Source: Pseudomonas citronellolis (GTDB taxonomy: Bacteria > Pseudomonadota > Gammaproteobacteria > Pseudomonadales > Pseudomonadaceae). From it: DNA of 64,000 nt. The notes below the pieces were generated by a model. The model saw nothing but the letters and a program-made list of their open reading frames with translations, was not told the origin of the DNA and searched no databases. Numbering within the stretch: the stretch's first letter is position 1; every line of letters starts with the position of its first letter. Positions 26,792 to 37,005 of the stretch are shown here, piece by piece. Location of the stretch: assembly GCF_900112375.1 (NCBI RefSeq), contig NZ_FOLS01000012.1:115761-179760 (forward strand), read 5' to 3'. Position numbers and translations under genes: made by a program.

Positions 26792-27526
26792 ATGGCTCCC
26801 CGTGTACTGATCGTCGACGACGATCCGCTGATCCGCGAACTCCTCCAGTCCTACCTCGCCGGGGAGGGCTACGAGGTGGCCTGCGCCAGCACCGCCGAAC
26901 AGGCCGAGGCCAGCCTGGCCGAAGCCGAGCAGGGCGGCCCGCCCTTCGACCTGGTGCTGCTGGACATCCGCCTGCCCGGCAAGGACGGCCTGACCCTCAC
27001 CCGCGAACTGCGCGTGCGCTCGGAGGTGGGCATCATCCTGATCACCGGGCGCAACGACGACATTGACCGCATCGTCGGCCTGGAATGCGGCGCCGACGAC
27101 TACGTGATCAAGCCGCCGAACCCGCGCGAGCTGGTGTCGCGGGCGAAGAACCTGATCCGCCGCGTGCGCCATGCCCGCGCGCCGGCCACGGCAACGCCGG
27201 CGCGCCAGCCGCTCAAGCGCTTCGCCCAGTGGCGCCTGGACCCGGACCGGCGGCGCCTGGTCGACCGCGACGGCGGCGAAACCCTGCTCACCCACGGCGA
27301 GTTCCAGCTGCTCAGCGTGTTCCTGCGCAACAGTGGCCACACCCTCAGCCGCGACCAGCTGATGGACCAGATCCGCAACCGCGAGTGGCTGCCCAACGAC
27401 CGCTCCATCGACGTGCTGGTCGGCCGCCTGCGCCGCAAGCTGCGCGACGACCCGGCCGAACCCGAGCTGATCATCACCATCCACGGCGCCGGCTACCTGT
27501 TCACCGCCGCCCCCAGCGACGCCTGA
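26792..27526 (+). CDS. aruR: AruR: OmpR/TorR-type response regulator of the arginine transaminase pathway
   Basis: 244 aa. Receiver domain 1-120 with acidic pair Asp9/Asp10, phospho-acceptor Asp58 (LVLLDIRLPGKDG), and Lys in VIKPPNPREL. Winged-helix DNA-binding domain about 138-240 (LTHGEFQLLSVFLRNSGHTLSRDQLMDQI, RSIDVLVGRLRRKL). First gene of a three-gene unit with a binding protein and AruS. The downstream permease, CoA-enzymes, aruI and aruH follow the PA4983-PA4975 order, which identifies it. Confidence 0.9.
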   Translation: MAPRVLIVDDDPLIRELLQSYLAGEGYEVACASTAEQAEASLAEAEQGGPPFDLVLLDIRLPGKDGLTLTRELRVRSEVGIILITGRNDDIDRIVGLECGADDYVIKPPNPRELVSRAKNLIRRVRHARAPATATPARQPLKRFAQWRLDPDRRRLVDRDGGETLLTHGEFQLLSVFLRNSGHTLSRDQLMDQIRNREWLPNDRSIDVLVGRLRRKLRDDPAEPELIITIHGAGYLFTAAPSDA

Positions 27527-27528
27527 AC

Positions 27529-28292
27529 GTGCGCTGGCTGGCCCTGCTCGCCCTGACCCTGTGTGGTTTGGCGCCGGCCGCCGAGCGCGTGCGCTACTGC
27601 GACTATCCGGTGTACCCGCCGGTGTCCTGGAGCGACGGCCATGAAGTGCGCGGGCTGGCGCCGCAGGTGGTGAAGAGCGTGCTCGGCGGGCTCGGCTACG
27701 ACGTGCAGGTGGTGGTGCTGGGCAACTGGAAACGCTGCCTGATGGACGCCGCCGCCGGCCGCGTCGACGTGGTCCTGGCCTACCGCACGGCGCAACGCGA
27801 CCAGGGCCTGGCCTTCGCCGAGGCGCCGGTGCTGCGCGAGGAAGTGGCGCTGTTCTACAACCGCCGCAAACCGGTGCGCTTCCAGACGCTTGACGACCTC
27901 TCCCGCTACCGCGGCGGCCTGCTCTTCGGCGAGAGCTACGGCGCCGCGTTCGACCGCTTCGTCGCCAGCCACGACAACATCGAGTACGTCTCCGACAGCA
28001 CGCAGAACTTCGGCAAGCTGATCCGCCAGCGCATCGACTTCATCCCCTACGAGCGGCGCACCGGGCGGCTGCTGGTCGAGCGCCTGCCCGGCGGGGAGGA
28101 CATCGTGGACGCGCCGCAACCGATCACCGTCGACTACCTGCGCCTGGCGGTGTCGCGGCATTCGCCGTTGCAGGCGCGCCTGGGCGAGATCGACAAGGCC
28201 CTGCAACGCCTGCAGGCCGATGGCAGCCTGGCGCGCTGGCTGGATGAGAGCGAGCGCGACTACCGCGCCATGCTCGCCGCCGGGGCGCAACC

Positions 28293-28296
<4 letters not shown>
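27529..28296 (+). CDS. Periplasmic solute-binding protein (family 3) between aruR and aruS
   Basis: 255 aa, GTG start three bases after the aruR stop. Signal peptide [18 protein letters not shown], then an SBP_bac_3 fold: [49 protein letters not shown], and [23 protein letters not shown] at the end. The stop overlaps the aruS start (ATGA). Placement between regulator and kinase suggests a ligand-sensing accessory, as TorT is to TorS, rather than a transporter subunit. Ligand (arginine or ketoarginine) is inferred. Confidence 0.85.
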
Positions 28297-30490
<2,194 letters not shown>

Positions 30491-30494
<4 letters not shown>

Positions 30495-30780
30495 GAGCGA
30501 GCTTGCTCGCGAACAGACTCCCCGGCGGCTGCGGTGCCATGCGGTTCGCGAGCAAGCTCGCTCCTACGAAAAGCATGCATAGCCGCATGGCTTACCGGGA
30601 GGCACGCATTTCCCGCTGGCACGGACAGTCCCCTCTCCCTTCAGGGAGAGGGTTAGGGAGAGGGTTGCGGGCTCCCAGATGAACTCCGTGCGTTCGGCTG
30701 ACTCCGTCCCCTCTCCCCAGCCCTCGGCTGCGCGCCCCGCCCTGAAGGGAGAGGGGGCCGTTCGGCAGGCTTGGATGTTT
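30491..30780. repeat. REP pair plus two CCCTCTCC palindromes
   Basis: REP core 30491-30513 (containing the aruS stop codon), inverse 30545-30567, then palindromes near 30628-30665 and 30710-30758. These occupy the first half of the 512-bp gap before the permease. The second half holds the promoter and leader ORF. Confidence 0.8.
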
Positions 30781-30835
30781 CGGAGTTAGCCGGACGTTAT
30801 CCCGAGGGCGTGGGGACTAGCCCGCTACAAATTCC

Positions 30836-30882
30836 TTACAGCTTTTTACATCTTCGATCCCGCCGTTCAACGCGACCTTACA
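30836..30882 (+). promoter_or_regulatory. TTACA direct repeats, candidate AruR binding region
   Basis: TTACA at 30836, 30846 and 30878: two repeats 10 bp apart (one helical turn) and a third 32 bp on (about three turns). This fits the direct-repeat sites of OmpR-type regulators. TTACA recurs at 32644 and inverted (TGTAA) at 32564, before the next operon. Confidence 0.35.
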
Positions 30883-30951
30883 TCCCCTTCGAATAATCCG
30901 GCGGTATCCGTGCCACGAGCCACGGCCTCTGACTGATTGGAGATAACAACA

Positions 30952-31014
30952 ATGATCCAACGTAGAGTTCCGCTTCGCCGCGCCCGCCGTTCAGCGGGGG
31001 TGCGCCATGTCTGA
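30952..31014 (+). CDS. Arginine-rich 20-codon leader ORF overlapping the permease start
   Basis: Encodes MIQRRVPLRRARRSAGVRHV, with seven Arg codons, one of them the rare AGA. GGAG lies nine bases before ATG 30952. It ends at TGA 31012-31014, eight bases past the permease ATG (31007). The permease Shine-Dalgarno (GGGGGTG, 30996-31002) can pair with the leader's Arg codons 12-13 (CCCGC 30983-30987 with GCGGG 30994-30998, extendable). A ribosome in the leader would therefore open or block the permease start. AACAACAA overlaps its start. Function as an attenuator or coupling ORF is inferred. Confidence 0.6.
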   Translation: MIQRRVPLRRARRSAGVRHV

Positions 31015-32410
31015 TTCGAAGATCCAGCTCACCCGCGCGCTCAAGAGCCGCCACATCTTCATGCTGTCCCTCGGCGGAGTAATCGGTACCGGGCTGTTCA
31101 TGGGCGCCGGCGTCACCATCAACCAGGGCGGCCCGGCCGGCGCCGTGCTGGCCTACCTGGTGGCCGGGCTGCTGATGTACCTGGTGATGGTCTGCCTGGG
31201 CGAGCTGTCGGTGCAGATGCCCGTCTCCGGCTCCTTCCAGGCCCACGCCACGCGCTTCATCGGCCCGGCCACCGGGTTCATGATCGGCTGGGTGTACTGG
31301 ATGAGCTGGGCCTCCACCGTCGGCCTGGAATTCACCGCCGCCGGCATGCTGATGACGCGCTGGTTCCCCGAAGTGCCGATCTGGCTCTGGTCGGGCTTCT
31401 TCGTGGTCGTGCTGTTCTCCCTCAACGCTCTGGCCACCCGCGCCTTCGGCGAGGCCGAGTACTGGTTCGCCGGGATCAAGGTGGCGGCCATCCTCGCCTT
31501 CATCATCGTTGGCGTGCTGGTGATCTTCGGCGGCATCCACCTGAACGACGGCGCACCGGCCCCCATGCTCAACAACCTGGTCGGCGACCAGCTGTTCCCC
31601 AACGGCCTGTCGGCGGTGTTCGCGGTGATGATGACGGTGGTCTACGCCTTCCAGGGCTGCGAGATCATGGGTGTGGCCGCCGGCGAGACCGACCAGCCGG
31701 AGAAGAGCATCCCCCGCGCCGTGCGCAACGTGGTGTTCCGCGTGCTGATCTTCTACGTGCTGGCGATCATCGTGCTGGCCGCCATCGTCCCCTGGCAGAA
31801 GGCCGGGCTGGTGGAAAGCCCGTTCGTGCAGGTGTTCGACATGGTCGGCATCCCCTACGCGGCGGACCTGATGAACTTCGTCATCCTCACCGCCATCCTC
31901 TCGGTGGGCAACTCCGGCCTGTACGCCTCCACCCGCATCCTCTGGGCCATGTCCAAGACCGGCATGGCGCCCAAGGGCCTGTCCAAGCTCAGTTCCCGCG
32001 GCGTGCCGCTGTACGCGCTGCTGATCAGCCTGGCCTTCGCCCTGCTCTCGCTGCTGACCAGCGTGGTCGCCGCCGACACCCTGTTCATGGTGCTGATGGC
32101 GGTGAGCGGGATGGCCGGCACCGTGACCTGGATCGTCATCGCCTACGCCCAGTACCGTTTCCGCCGCGAACACATGGCCAAGGGCGGCAGCGTGGCCGAC
32201 CTGAAATACGCCGCGCCGCTGTTCCCGCTGATCCCCCTGGCCTGCATCGCCATCTGCTGCTCGCTGTTCGTGTTCCTGGCCATGGACCCGACCCAGCGCC
32301 CGTCGCTGTACTGGGGCTTCGGCTTCATCGCCGCCTGCTACCTGGCCTACTACGTGCTCAAGCGCAAGCGCCCGCAGGGGGTCAGCGAGGCGGTGCCCAG
32401 TATCGGCTGA
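31007..32410 (+). CDS. Amino acid permease (AAT/APC family), arginine-pathway linked
   Basis: 467 aa inner-membrane carrier with 12 predicted helices. It has the APC first-helix signature SLGGVIGTGLFMGAG and the EAEYWFAGIKV segment of AAT-type transporters of basic and neutral amino acids. Position matches PA4981 in the ATA locus, so arginine or a related compound is the likely substrate. Translation probably depends on the overlapping Arg-rich leader ORF. Confidence 0.9.
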   Translation: MSDSKIQLTRALKSRHIFMLSLGGVIGTGLFMGAGVTINQGGPAGAVLAYLVAGLLMYLVMVCLGELSVQMPVSGSFQAHATRFIGPATGFMIGWVYWMSWASTVGLEFTAAGMLMTRWFPEVPIWLWSGFFVVVLFSLNALATRAFGEAEYWFAGIKVAAILAFIIVGVLVIFGGIHLNDGAPAPMLNNLVGDQLFPNGLSAVFAVMMTVVYAFQGCEIMGVAAGETDQPEKSIPRAVRNVVFRVLIFYVLAIIVLAAIVPWQKAGLVESPFVQVFDMVGIPYAADLMNFVILTAILSVGNSGLYASTRILWAMSKTGMAPKGLSKLSSRGVPLYALLISLAFALLSLLTSVVAADTLFMVLMAVSGMAGTVTWIVIAYAQYRFRREHMAKGGSVADLKYAAPLFPLIPLACIAICCSLFVFLAMDPTQRPSLYWGFGFIAACYLAYYVLKRKRPQGVSEAVPSIG

Positions 32411-32417
32411 ACCCACG

Positions 32418-32440
32418 AAGCCCCGCCCTGCGGGGCTTTT
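32418..32440 (+). terminator. Intrinsic terminator after the permease
   Basis: AAGCCCCGC, CCT loop, GCGGGGCTT followed by TT. Begins seven bases after the permease stop. Confidence 0.85.
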
Positions 32441-32456
32441 CGCTTTTCGGCTTCTC

Positions 32457-32533
32457 GTAGGAGCGAGCTTGCTCGCGAACGGATTTCCCAGCGGCTCCGC
32501 TGCCATGCGGTTCGCGAGCAAGCTCGCTCCTAC
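32457..32533. repeat. Facing pair of REP palindromes
   Basis: REP core 32457-32479 and inverse 32511-32533, lying between the permease terminator and the promoter of the hydratase operon. Confidence 0.85.
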
Positions 32534-32667
32534 GAAGAGCCCGCAGGGCCGTTTGTGCGAAGTTGTAACAAGGTCCCGGGGAAAACCCTTCCGAATCCCC
32601 ACAGCCCCCGCACCGCGCGGCCTTCCCGCCGTCCGGCGGGGCGTTACAAGCCCCCCGAACGGGTGCA

Positions 32668-32731
32668 TTGCCGTCTTGTTGAACACTTGTTTAGTATGGT
32701 GGCCAACACCGCCCTCATGCGACAACAACAA
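32668..32731 (+). promoter_or_regulatory. Candidate sigma-70 promoter and Crc/Hfq CA motif before the CoA-enzyme operon
   Basis: TTGCCG (32668-32673), 18-bp spacer, TAGTAT (32692-32697), giving a leader of about 35 nt. AACAACAA (32724-32731) matches the AANAANAA catabolite-activity motif bound by Hfq/Crc, just before the Shine-Dalgarno. Carbon catabolite repression of translation is predicted. Confidence 0.5.
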
Positions 32732-32741
32732 CGAGGCCAGC

Positions 32742-33530
32742 ATGACTCACGCATCCCCGCTCAGCCGGGTCCAGGACGGCATCGCCTGGATCACCCTGAA
32801 CCGCCCCGAACAGCGCAACGCGCTGGACGTTCCCACGCTGAAGAACCTGCACGCGCTGCTCGACGCCTGCGCCGTCGACCCGGCCGTGCGCGTCATCGTG
32901 CTGACCGGCGAGGGCCGCAGCTTCTGCGCCGGCGCCGACCTCGCCGAATGGGCCGAGGCCGAAGCCCGCGGCGAGCTGGAAACCTACGGCTGGACCGAAA
33001 CCGCCCACGCCCTGATGAGTCGCCTGCACGGCCTGGACAAGCCGACCATCGCCGCGGTCAACGGCACCGCCGTCGGCGCCGGCATGGACCTCACCCTGTG
33101 CTGCGACTTCCGCATCGCCGGCGCCTCGGCGCGCTTCAAGGCCGGCTACACCGGCATGGCCTACTGCCCGGATGCCGGCGCCAGCTGGCACCTGCCGCGG
33201 CTGATCGGCGCCGAAGCGGCCAAGCGCCTGCTGTTCCTCGACGAACTGTGGAACGCCGAGCGCGCGCTGAACGCCGGGCTGGTCGGCGAAGTGGTCGCCG
33301 ATGACCAACTGCAGGCCCAGGTCGGCGAATTCGCCGCGCGCCTGGCCGCCGGCCCGACCTTCGCCTTCGCCCAGACCAAGCGCCTGATCCGCGACGGCGC
33401 GAACCGCACGCTGGCCCAGCAACTGGAGGCCGAGCAGGCCGCCGGGCTGCTCTGCGGCCGCAGCGAGGACGCCGCCGAAGCCCTGCGCGCCGTGGCCGAG
33501 AAACGTTCCCCCCACTTCCAAGGCCGTTGA
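32742..33530 (+). CDS. Enoyl-CoA hydratase/isomerase family protein
   Basis: 262 aa crotonase-fold enzyme. Oxyanion-hole segments LTGEGRSFCAGADLAEW near 50-66 and AAVNGTAVGAGMDLTLCCDFRIAG near 98-121. The catalytic Glu of typical hydratases near position 144 is not obvious (DAGASWHLPRLIG), so another crotonase reaction is possible. First gene of the acyl-CoA part of the ATA locus, equivalent to PA4980. Confidence 0.9.
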   Translation: MTHASPLSRVQDGIAWITLNRPEQRNALDVPTLKNLHALLDACAVDPAVRVIVLTGEGRSFCAGADLAEWAEAEARGELETYGWTETAHALMSRLHGLDKPTIAAVNGTAVGAGMDLTLCCDFRIAGASARFKAGYTGMAYCPDAGASWHLPRLIGAEAAKRLLFLDELWNAERALNAGLVGEVVADDQLQAQVGEFAARLAAGPTFAFAQTKRLIRDGANRTLAQQLEAEQAAGLLCGRSEDAAEALRAVAEKRSPHFQGR

Positions 33531-33547
33531 GCGGCGAGGTATTCCCC

Positions 33548-34708
33548 ATGGATTTCAAACTGACCCAGGAACAGGAAATGCTCGTCGAGGCGGTCAAGGC
33601 TTTCGTCGAGAAAGAGCTGCTGCCCCACGAGGAAGAAGTCGACCGCGCCGACGCGGTGTCGCCGGAGCTCGCCGCGCAGATTCGCGGCAAGGCGCTGGCC
33701 GCCGGTTTCTATGCCTTCAACATGCCCGAGGAAGTCGGCGGCGGCGGCCTCGACTACCTGTCCCAGGCGCTGGTCGAGCGCGAGCTGTCCAAGGTCTCCT
33801 GGGCGCTGCACGTGTTCGTCGCGCGGCCGTCGAAAATCCTCATGGCCTGCAAGGGCCAGCAGGTGCAGGACTACCTGCTGCCCTGCGTGAACGGCGAGAA
33901 GATCGACTGCTTCGCCCTCACCGAGCCGGGCGCCGGCTCCGACGCCAACTCGATCAAGACCCGCGCCGTGCGCGACGGCGACGACTTCGTCATCAACGGC
34001 GCCAAGCACTTCATCAGCCACGCCGGGCACGCCGACTTCGCCATCGTCTTCGCCGTCACCGACACCTACGAGCGCAACGGCAAGAAGCGCAACGCCGTGA
34101 CCGCCTTCCTGGTCGACAAGGGCACCGCCGGCATGACCGTGCGCCGCGGCCCGAAATGCGTCAGCAACAAGGGCTACCACACCTACGAAATCTTCTTCGA
34201 CGACTGCCGCGTGCCGGCCTCCAAGGTCCTCGGCGAAGTCGACAAGGGCTGGGAAGTGGCCAACGCCTGGCTCACCGCCGGCCGCGTGATGGTCGCCGCC
34301 AACTGCGTCGGCCAGGCCCAGCGCGCCATGGACCTGGCCCTGCAATGGTCGGCCGACCGCAAGCAGTTCGGCCAGGCTATCGGCAGCTACCAGGGCATTT
34401 CCTTCAAGCTGGCCGACATGGCCACGCAGATCCGCGCCGCCGAGCTGATGACCCTGCACACCGCGTGGAAGATGGACCAGGGCAGCATGACCGACGGCGA
34501 GGCCGGCATGGCCAAGCTGTTCGCCAGCGAAGTGCTCGGCAAGGTCGCCGACGAGACCGTGCAGATCTTCGGCGGCATGGGCCTGATGGACGAAGGCCCG
34601 GTGGAACGCATCTGGCGCAACGCGCGCATCGAGCGCATCTGGGAAGGCACCTCGGAAATCCAGCGCCACATCATCTCCCGCGAACTGCTGCGGCCGCTGC
34701 TGCGCTGA
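33548..34708 (+). CDS. Acyl-CoA dehydrogenase
   Basis: 386 aa FAD enzyme. FAD/substrate signature CFALTEPGAGSDANSIKTRA near 120-140 and the C-terminal IFGGMGLMDEGPVERIWRNARIERIWEGTSEIQRHIISREL, where Glu of WEGTSEIQ is at the position of the catalytic base in many family members. Starts 18 bp after the hydratase gene. Equivalent to PA4979. Likely oxidises the CoA ester of a guanidino or derived acid; substrate not established. Confidence 0.93.
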   Translation: MDFKLTQEQEMLVEAVKAFVEKELLPHEEEVDRADAVSPELAAQIRGKALAAGFYAFNMPEEVGGGGLDYLSQALVERELSKVSWALHVFVARPSKILMACKGQQVQDYLLPCVNGEKIDCFALTEPGAGSDANSIKTRAVRDGDDFVINGAKHFISHAGHADFAIVFAVTDTYERNGKKRNAVTAFLVDKGTAGMTVRRGPKCVSNKGYHTYEIFFDDCRVPASKVLGEVDKGWEVANAWLTAGRVMVAANCVGQAQRAMDLALQWSADRKQFGQAIGSYQGISFKLADMATQIRAAELMTLHTAWKMDQGSMTDGEAGMAKLFASEVLGKVADETVQIFGGMGLMDEGPVERIWRNARIERIWEGTSEIQRHIISRELLRPLLR

Positions 34709-34718
34709 GGTCCGGACC

Positions 34719-36809
34719 ATGCAACGCGAAAACCTCAAGCGCCTGCTGGCGCCCCGTCACCTGGCCTTCATCGGCGGCCGCAGCATGGCCCGCGCGCTCA
34801 AGCGCTGCGCCGAGGGCGGTTTCGCCGGGCCGCTGTGGCTGGTCAACCCGCAATACGACGAGCTGGAAGGCGTGCCCTGCGTGCGCAGCATCGCCGAGCT
34901 GCCCGAAGGCCCGGACGCGGTGTTCGTCGCCACCAACCGCGACCTGACCCTGAACGCGGTCGCGGAGTTGGCCGCCAAGGGCGCCGGCGGCGCCATCTGC
35001 TACGCCTCCGGCTTCGCCGAAACCGGCGCCGAGGGCCAGGCCCTGCAACAGCGCCTGCTCGATGTGGCCGGCGACATGGCCCTGCTCGGTCCCAACTGCT
35101 ACGGCCTGCTCGACTACCTGCACGGCGCCGCGCTGTGGCCGGTGGCCCACGGCGGGCACATCGTCGAGAAGGGCGTGGCGGTGCTGACGCAGAGCGGCAA
35201 CTTCGCCTACAACCTGTCGATGAGCGACCGCTCGCTGCCGATCGCCTACATGGCCTCGGTGGGCAACCAGGCCCAGCTGGGCGTGGCCGAGCTGATGGAC
35301 GTGCTGCTCGACGAGCCGCGCGTCACCGCCATCGGCCTGCACCTGGAAGGCCTGAAGAACGTCCCCGGCTTCGCCCGCGCCGCCTACAAGGCGCTGCAGA
35401 AAGGCATCCCGGTGATCGCGCTGAAGACTGGCGTATCGCAGATCGGCGCGGAACTGGCGCTCAGCCACACCAGCTCGCTGGCCGGCTCCGACGCGCTGTA
35501 CGACGCGCTCTTCGACCGCCTCGGGGTGATCCGCGTCAGTGGCCCGGTGAGCTTCATCGAAACCCTCAAGGCCGCCGCCTGCGGCAACCTGCCGGCCGGC
35601 CCGAGCCTGGCCGCGCTGGCCTGCTCCGGCGGCGACGCCGGGCTGATCGCCGACTACGCCGAACGCAACGGCCTGCCGTTGCCCAGGCTGGTCGACGCGC
35701 AGCGCGCCGAACTGGCCCAGGTGCTGCCGGACTACGCCAACATCGCCAACCCGCTGGACTTCACCACCGCCATCTGGGGCGACGGCCCGGCGCTGGAGCG
35801 GATGCTCGACAGCGCCCTGCGCACGCCGGCCGACGCTGCGTTGCTGGTACTCGACTACCCCGGCGAGGAAACCGGCGAACGTCCGCAGTGCGACCTGCTG
35901 CTGGAACTCTACTGTGCGGCGCTGAAACGCCACGACAAGGTCGGCTTCATCGCCTCGGCGCTGCCCGAACTGCTGCCGGCCCACGCCCGCGAACTGCTGC
36001 ACGGCCACGGCGTGGCGGCGTTGCAGGGTGTGGAAGATGGCCTCGCCGCCTGGGGCCGCATCGCCCACTACCGCCAGCGCCGCGACGCGTTGCTGGCGCG
36101 CGGTGAAGCGGCGCTGGTGCCGCTGTGCCCGCAGGCCATCGACGGCCAGGGCCGGCTGCTCGACGAGTGGCAGTCCAAGCAGGCGCTGAAACCCTTCGGC
36201 CTGCCGCTGCCGGCCGCCGTGCTCAGCACCCCCGGCCAGGCCCGCGAGGCCGCCGCCGACCTGGGCTATCCGCTGGTGCTCAAGGCGGTCAGCGCCGAGC
36301 TGCCGCACAAGACCGAGGCCGGCGGCGTGGCGCTCAACCTGCGCAACGAAGCGGCCCTGGAAGCGGCGCTGTTCGACATGCGCGAGAACCTGGCGAAGCA
36401 CGCACCGCAGCTGAAGTTCGAGCAAGTGCTGCTGGAACGCATGGCCAGCCCGCCACTGGCCGAGCTGATCGTCGGCATCAAGCGCGAGGTCGGCTTCGGC
36501 CTGGCCCTGGTGCTGGGCGCCGGCGGCATCCTCGTCGAGCTGCTCAAGGACAGCCGCAGCCTGCTGCTGCCGACCACCGACGCGGCCATCCGCGACGCCC
36601 TGCTGAGCCTGCGCAGCGCACCGCTGCTCAGCGGCTTCCGCGGCCGCCCGGCGGTGGACATGGACAAGCTGGTGGACGCCATCCGCGCGGTCGCCGACTA
36701 CGCCTGCGAGCACGCCGACGGCCTGCTGGAACTGGACGTCAACCCGCTGCTGGTCAACGCCGAAGGCGCCGTGGCGGTGGATGCGCTCATACGGCTGGCC
36801 GACGCCTGA
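34719..36809 (+). CDS. NDP-forming acyl-CoA synthetase (acetate-CoA ligase family)
   Basis: 696 aa fused enzyme. The N-terminal CoA-binding and ligase domains (about 10-455) have LLGPNCYG, LTQSGNFAYNL and the phospho-histidine segment LSHTSSLAGSDALYDAL near 250. The C-terminal ATP-grasp domain (about 475-690) has GYPLVLKAVSAELPHKTEAGGV and GFGLALVLGAGGILVELLKDS. It forms acyl-CoA with NTP hydrolysis to NDP. Eleven bases after the dehydrogenase, so it supplies substrate to that enzyme and the hydratase. Confidence 0.92.
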   Translation: MQRENLKRLLAPRHLAFIGGRSMARALKRCAEGGFAGPLWLVNPQYDELEGVPCVRSIAELPEGPDAVFVATNRDLTLNAVAELAAKGAGGAICYASGFAETGAEGQALQQRLLDVAGDMALLGPNCYGLLDYLHGAALWPVAHGGHIVEKGVAVLTQSGNFAYNLSMSDRSLPIAYMASVGNQAQLGVAELMDVLLDEPRVTAIGLHLEGLKNVPGFARAAYKALQKGIPVIALKTGVSQIGAELALSHTSSLAGSDALYDALFDRLGVIRVSGPVSFIETLKAAACGNLPAGPSLAALACSGGDAGLIADYAERNGLPLPRLVDAQRAELAQVLPDYANIANPLDFTTAIWGDGPALERMLDSALRTPADAALLVLDYPGEETGERPQCDLLLELYCAALKRHDKVGFIASALPELLPAHARELLHGHGVAALQGVEDGLAAWGRIAHYRQRRDALLARGEAALVPLCPQAIDGQGRLLDEWQSKQALKPFGLPLPAAVLSTPGQAREAAADLGYPLVLKAVSAELPHKTEAGGVALNLRNEAALEAALFDMRENLAKHAPQLKFEQVLLERMASPPLAELIVGIKREVGFGLALVLGAGGILVELLKDSRSLLLPTTDAAIRDALLSLRSAPLLSGFRGRPAVDMDKLVDAIRAVADYACEHADGLLELDVNPLLVNAEGAVAVDALIRLADA

Positions 36810-36817
36810 GGACCTGA

Positions 36818-36965
36818 AGGGGAACACGAACGCTCCCCTCTCCCTTCAGGGAGAGGGGCTGGGGGAGAGGGTGGCGGGCCGACGCACCGATGCGGCCGGC
36901 GAAGAGCCCCTCTCCCCAGCCCTCTCCCGCAAGCGGGAGAGGGGGCAAGAGCGCTACGGCGCGAA
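36818..36965. repeat. CCCTCTCC repeat modules between synthetase and aruI
   Basis: Two modules in order X then Y: X is AACACGAACGC + CCCCTCTCCCTTCAGGGAGA; Y is GAAGAGC + CCCTCTCCCC...GCAAGCGG...GAGGG + GCGCT. The same two modules, in order Y then X, lie at 41283-41420, so aruI, aruH and the aldehyde dehydrogenase are bracketed by them. Confidence 0.75.
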
Positions 36966-37005
36966 CGGCGATCACACACGTCGCCGGACAGACGAGGATT
37001 TGCCC

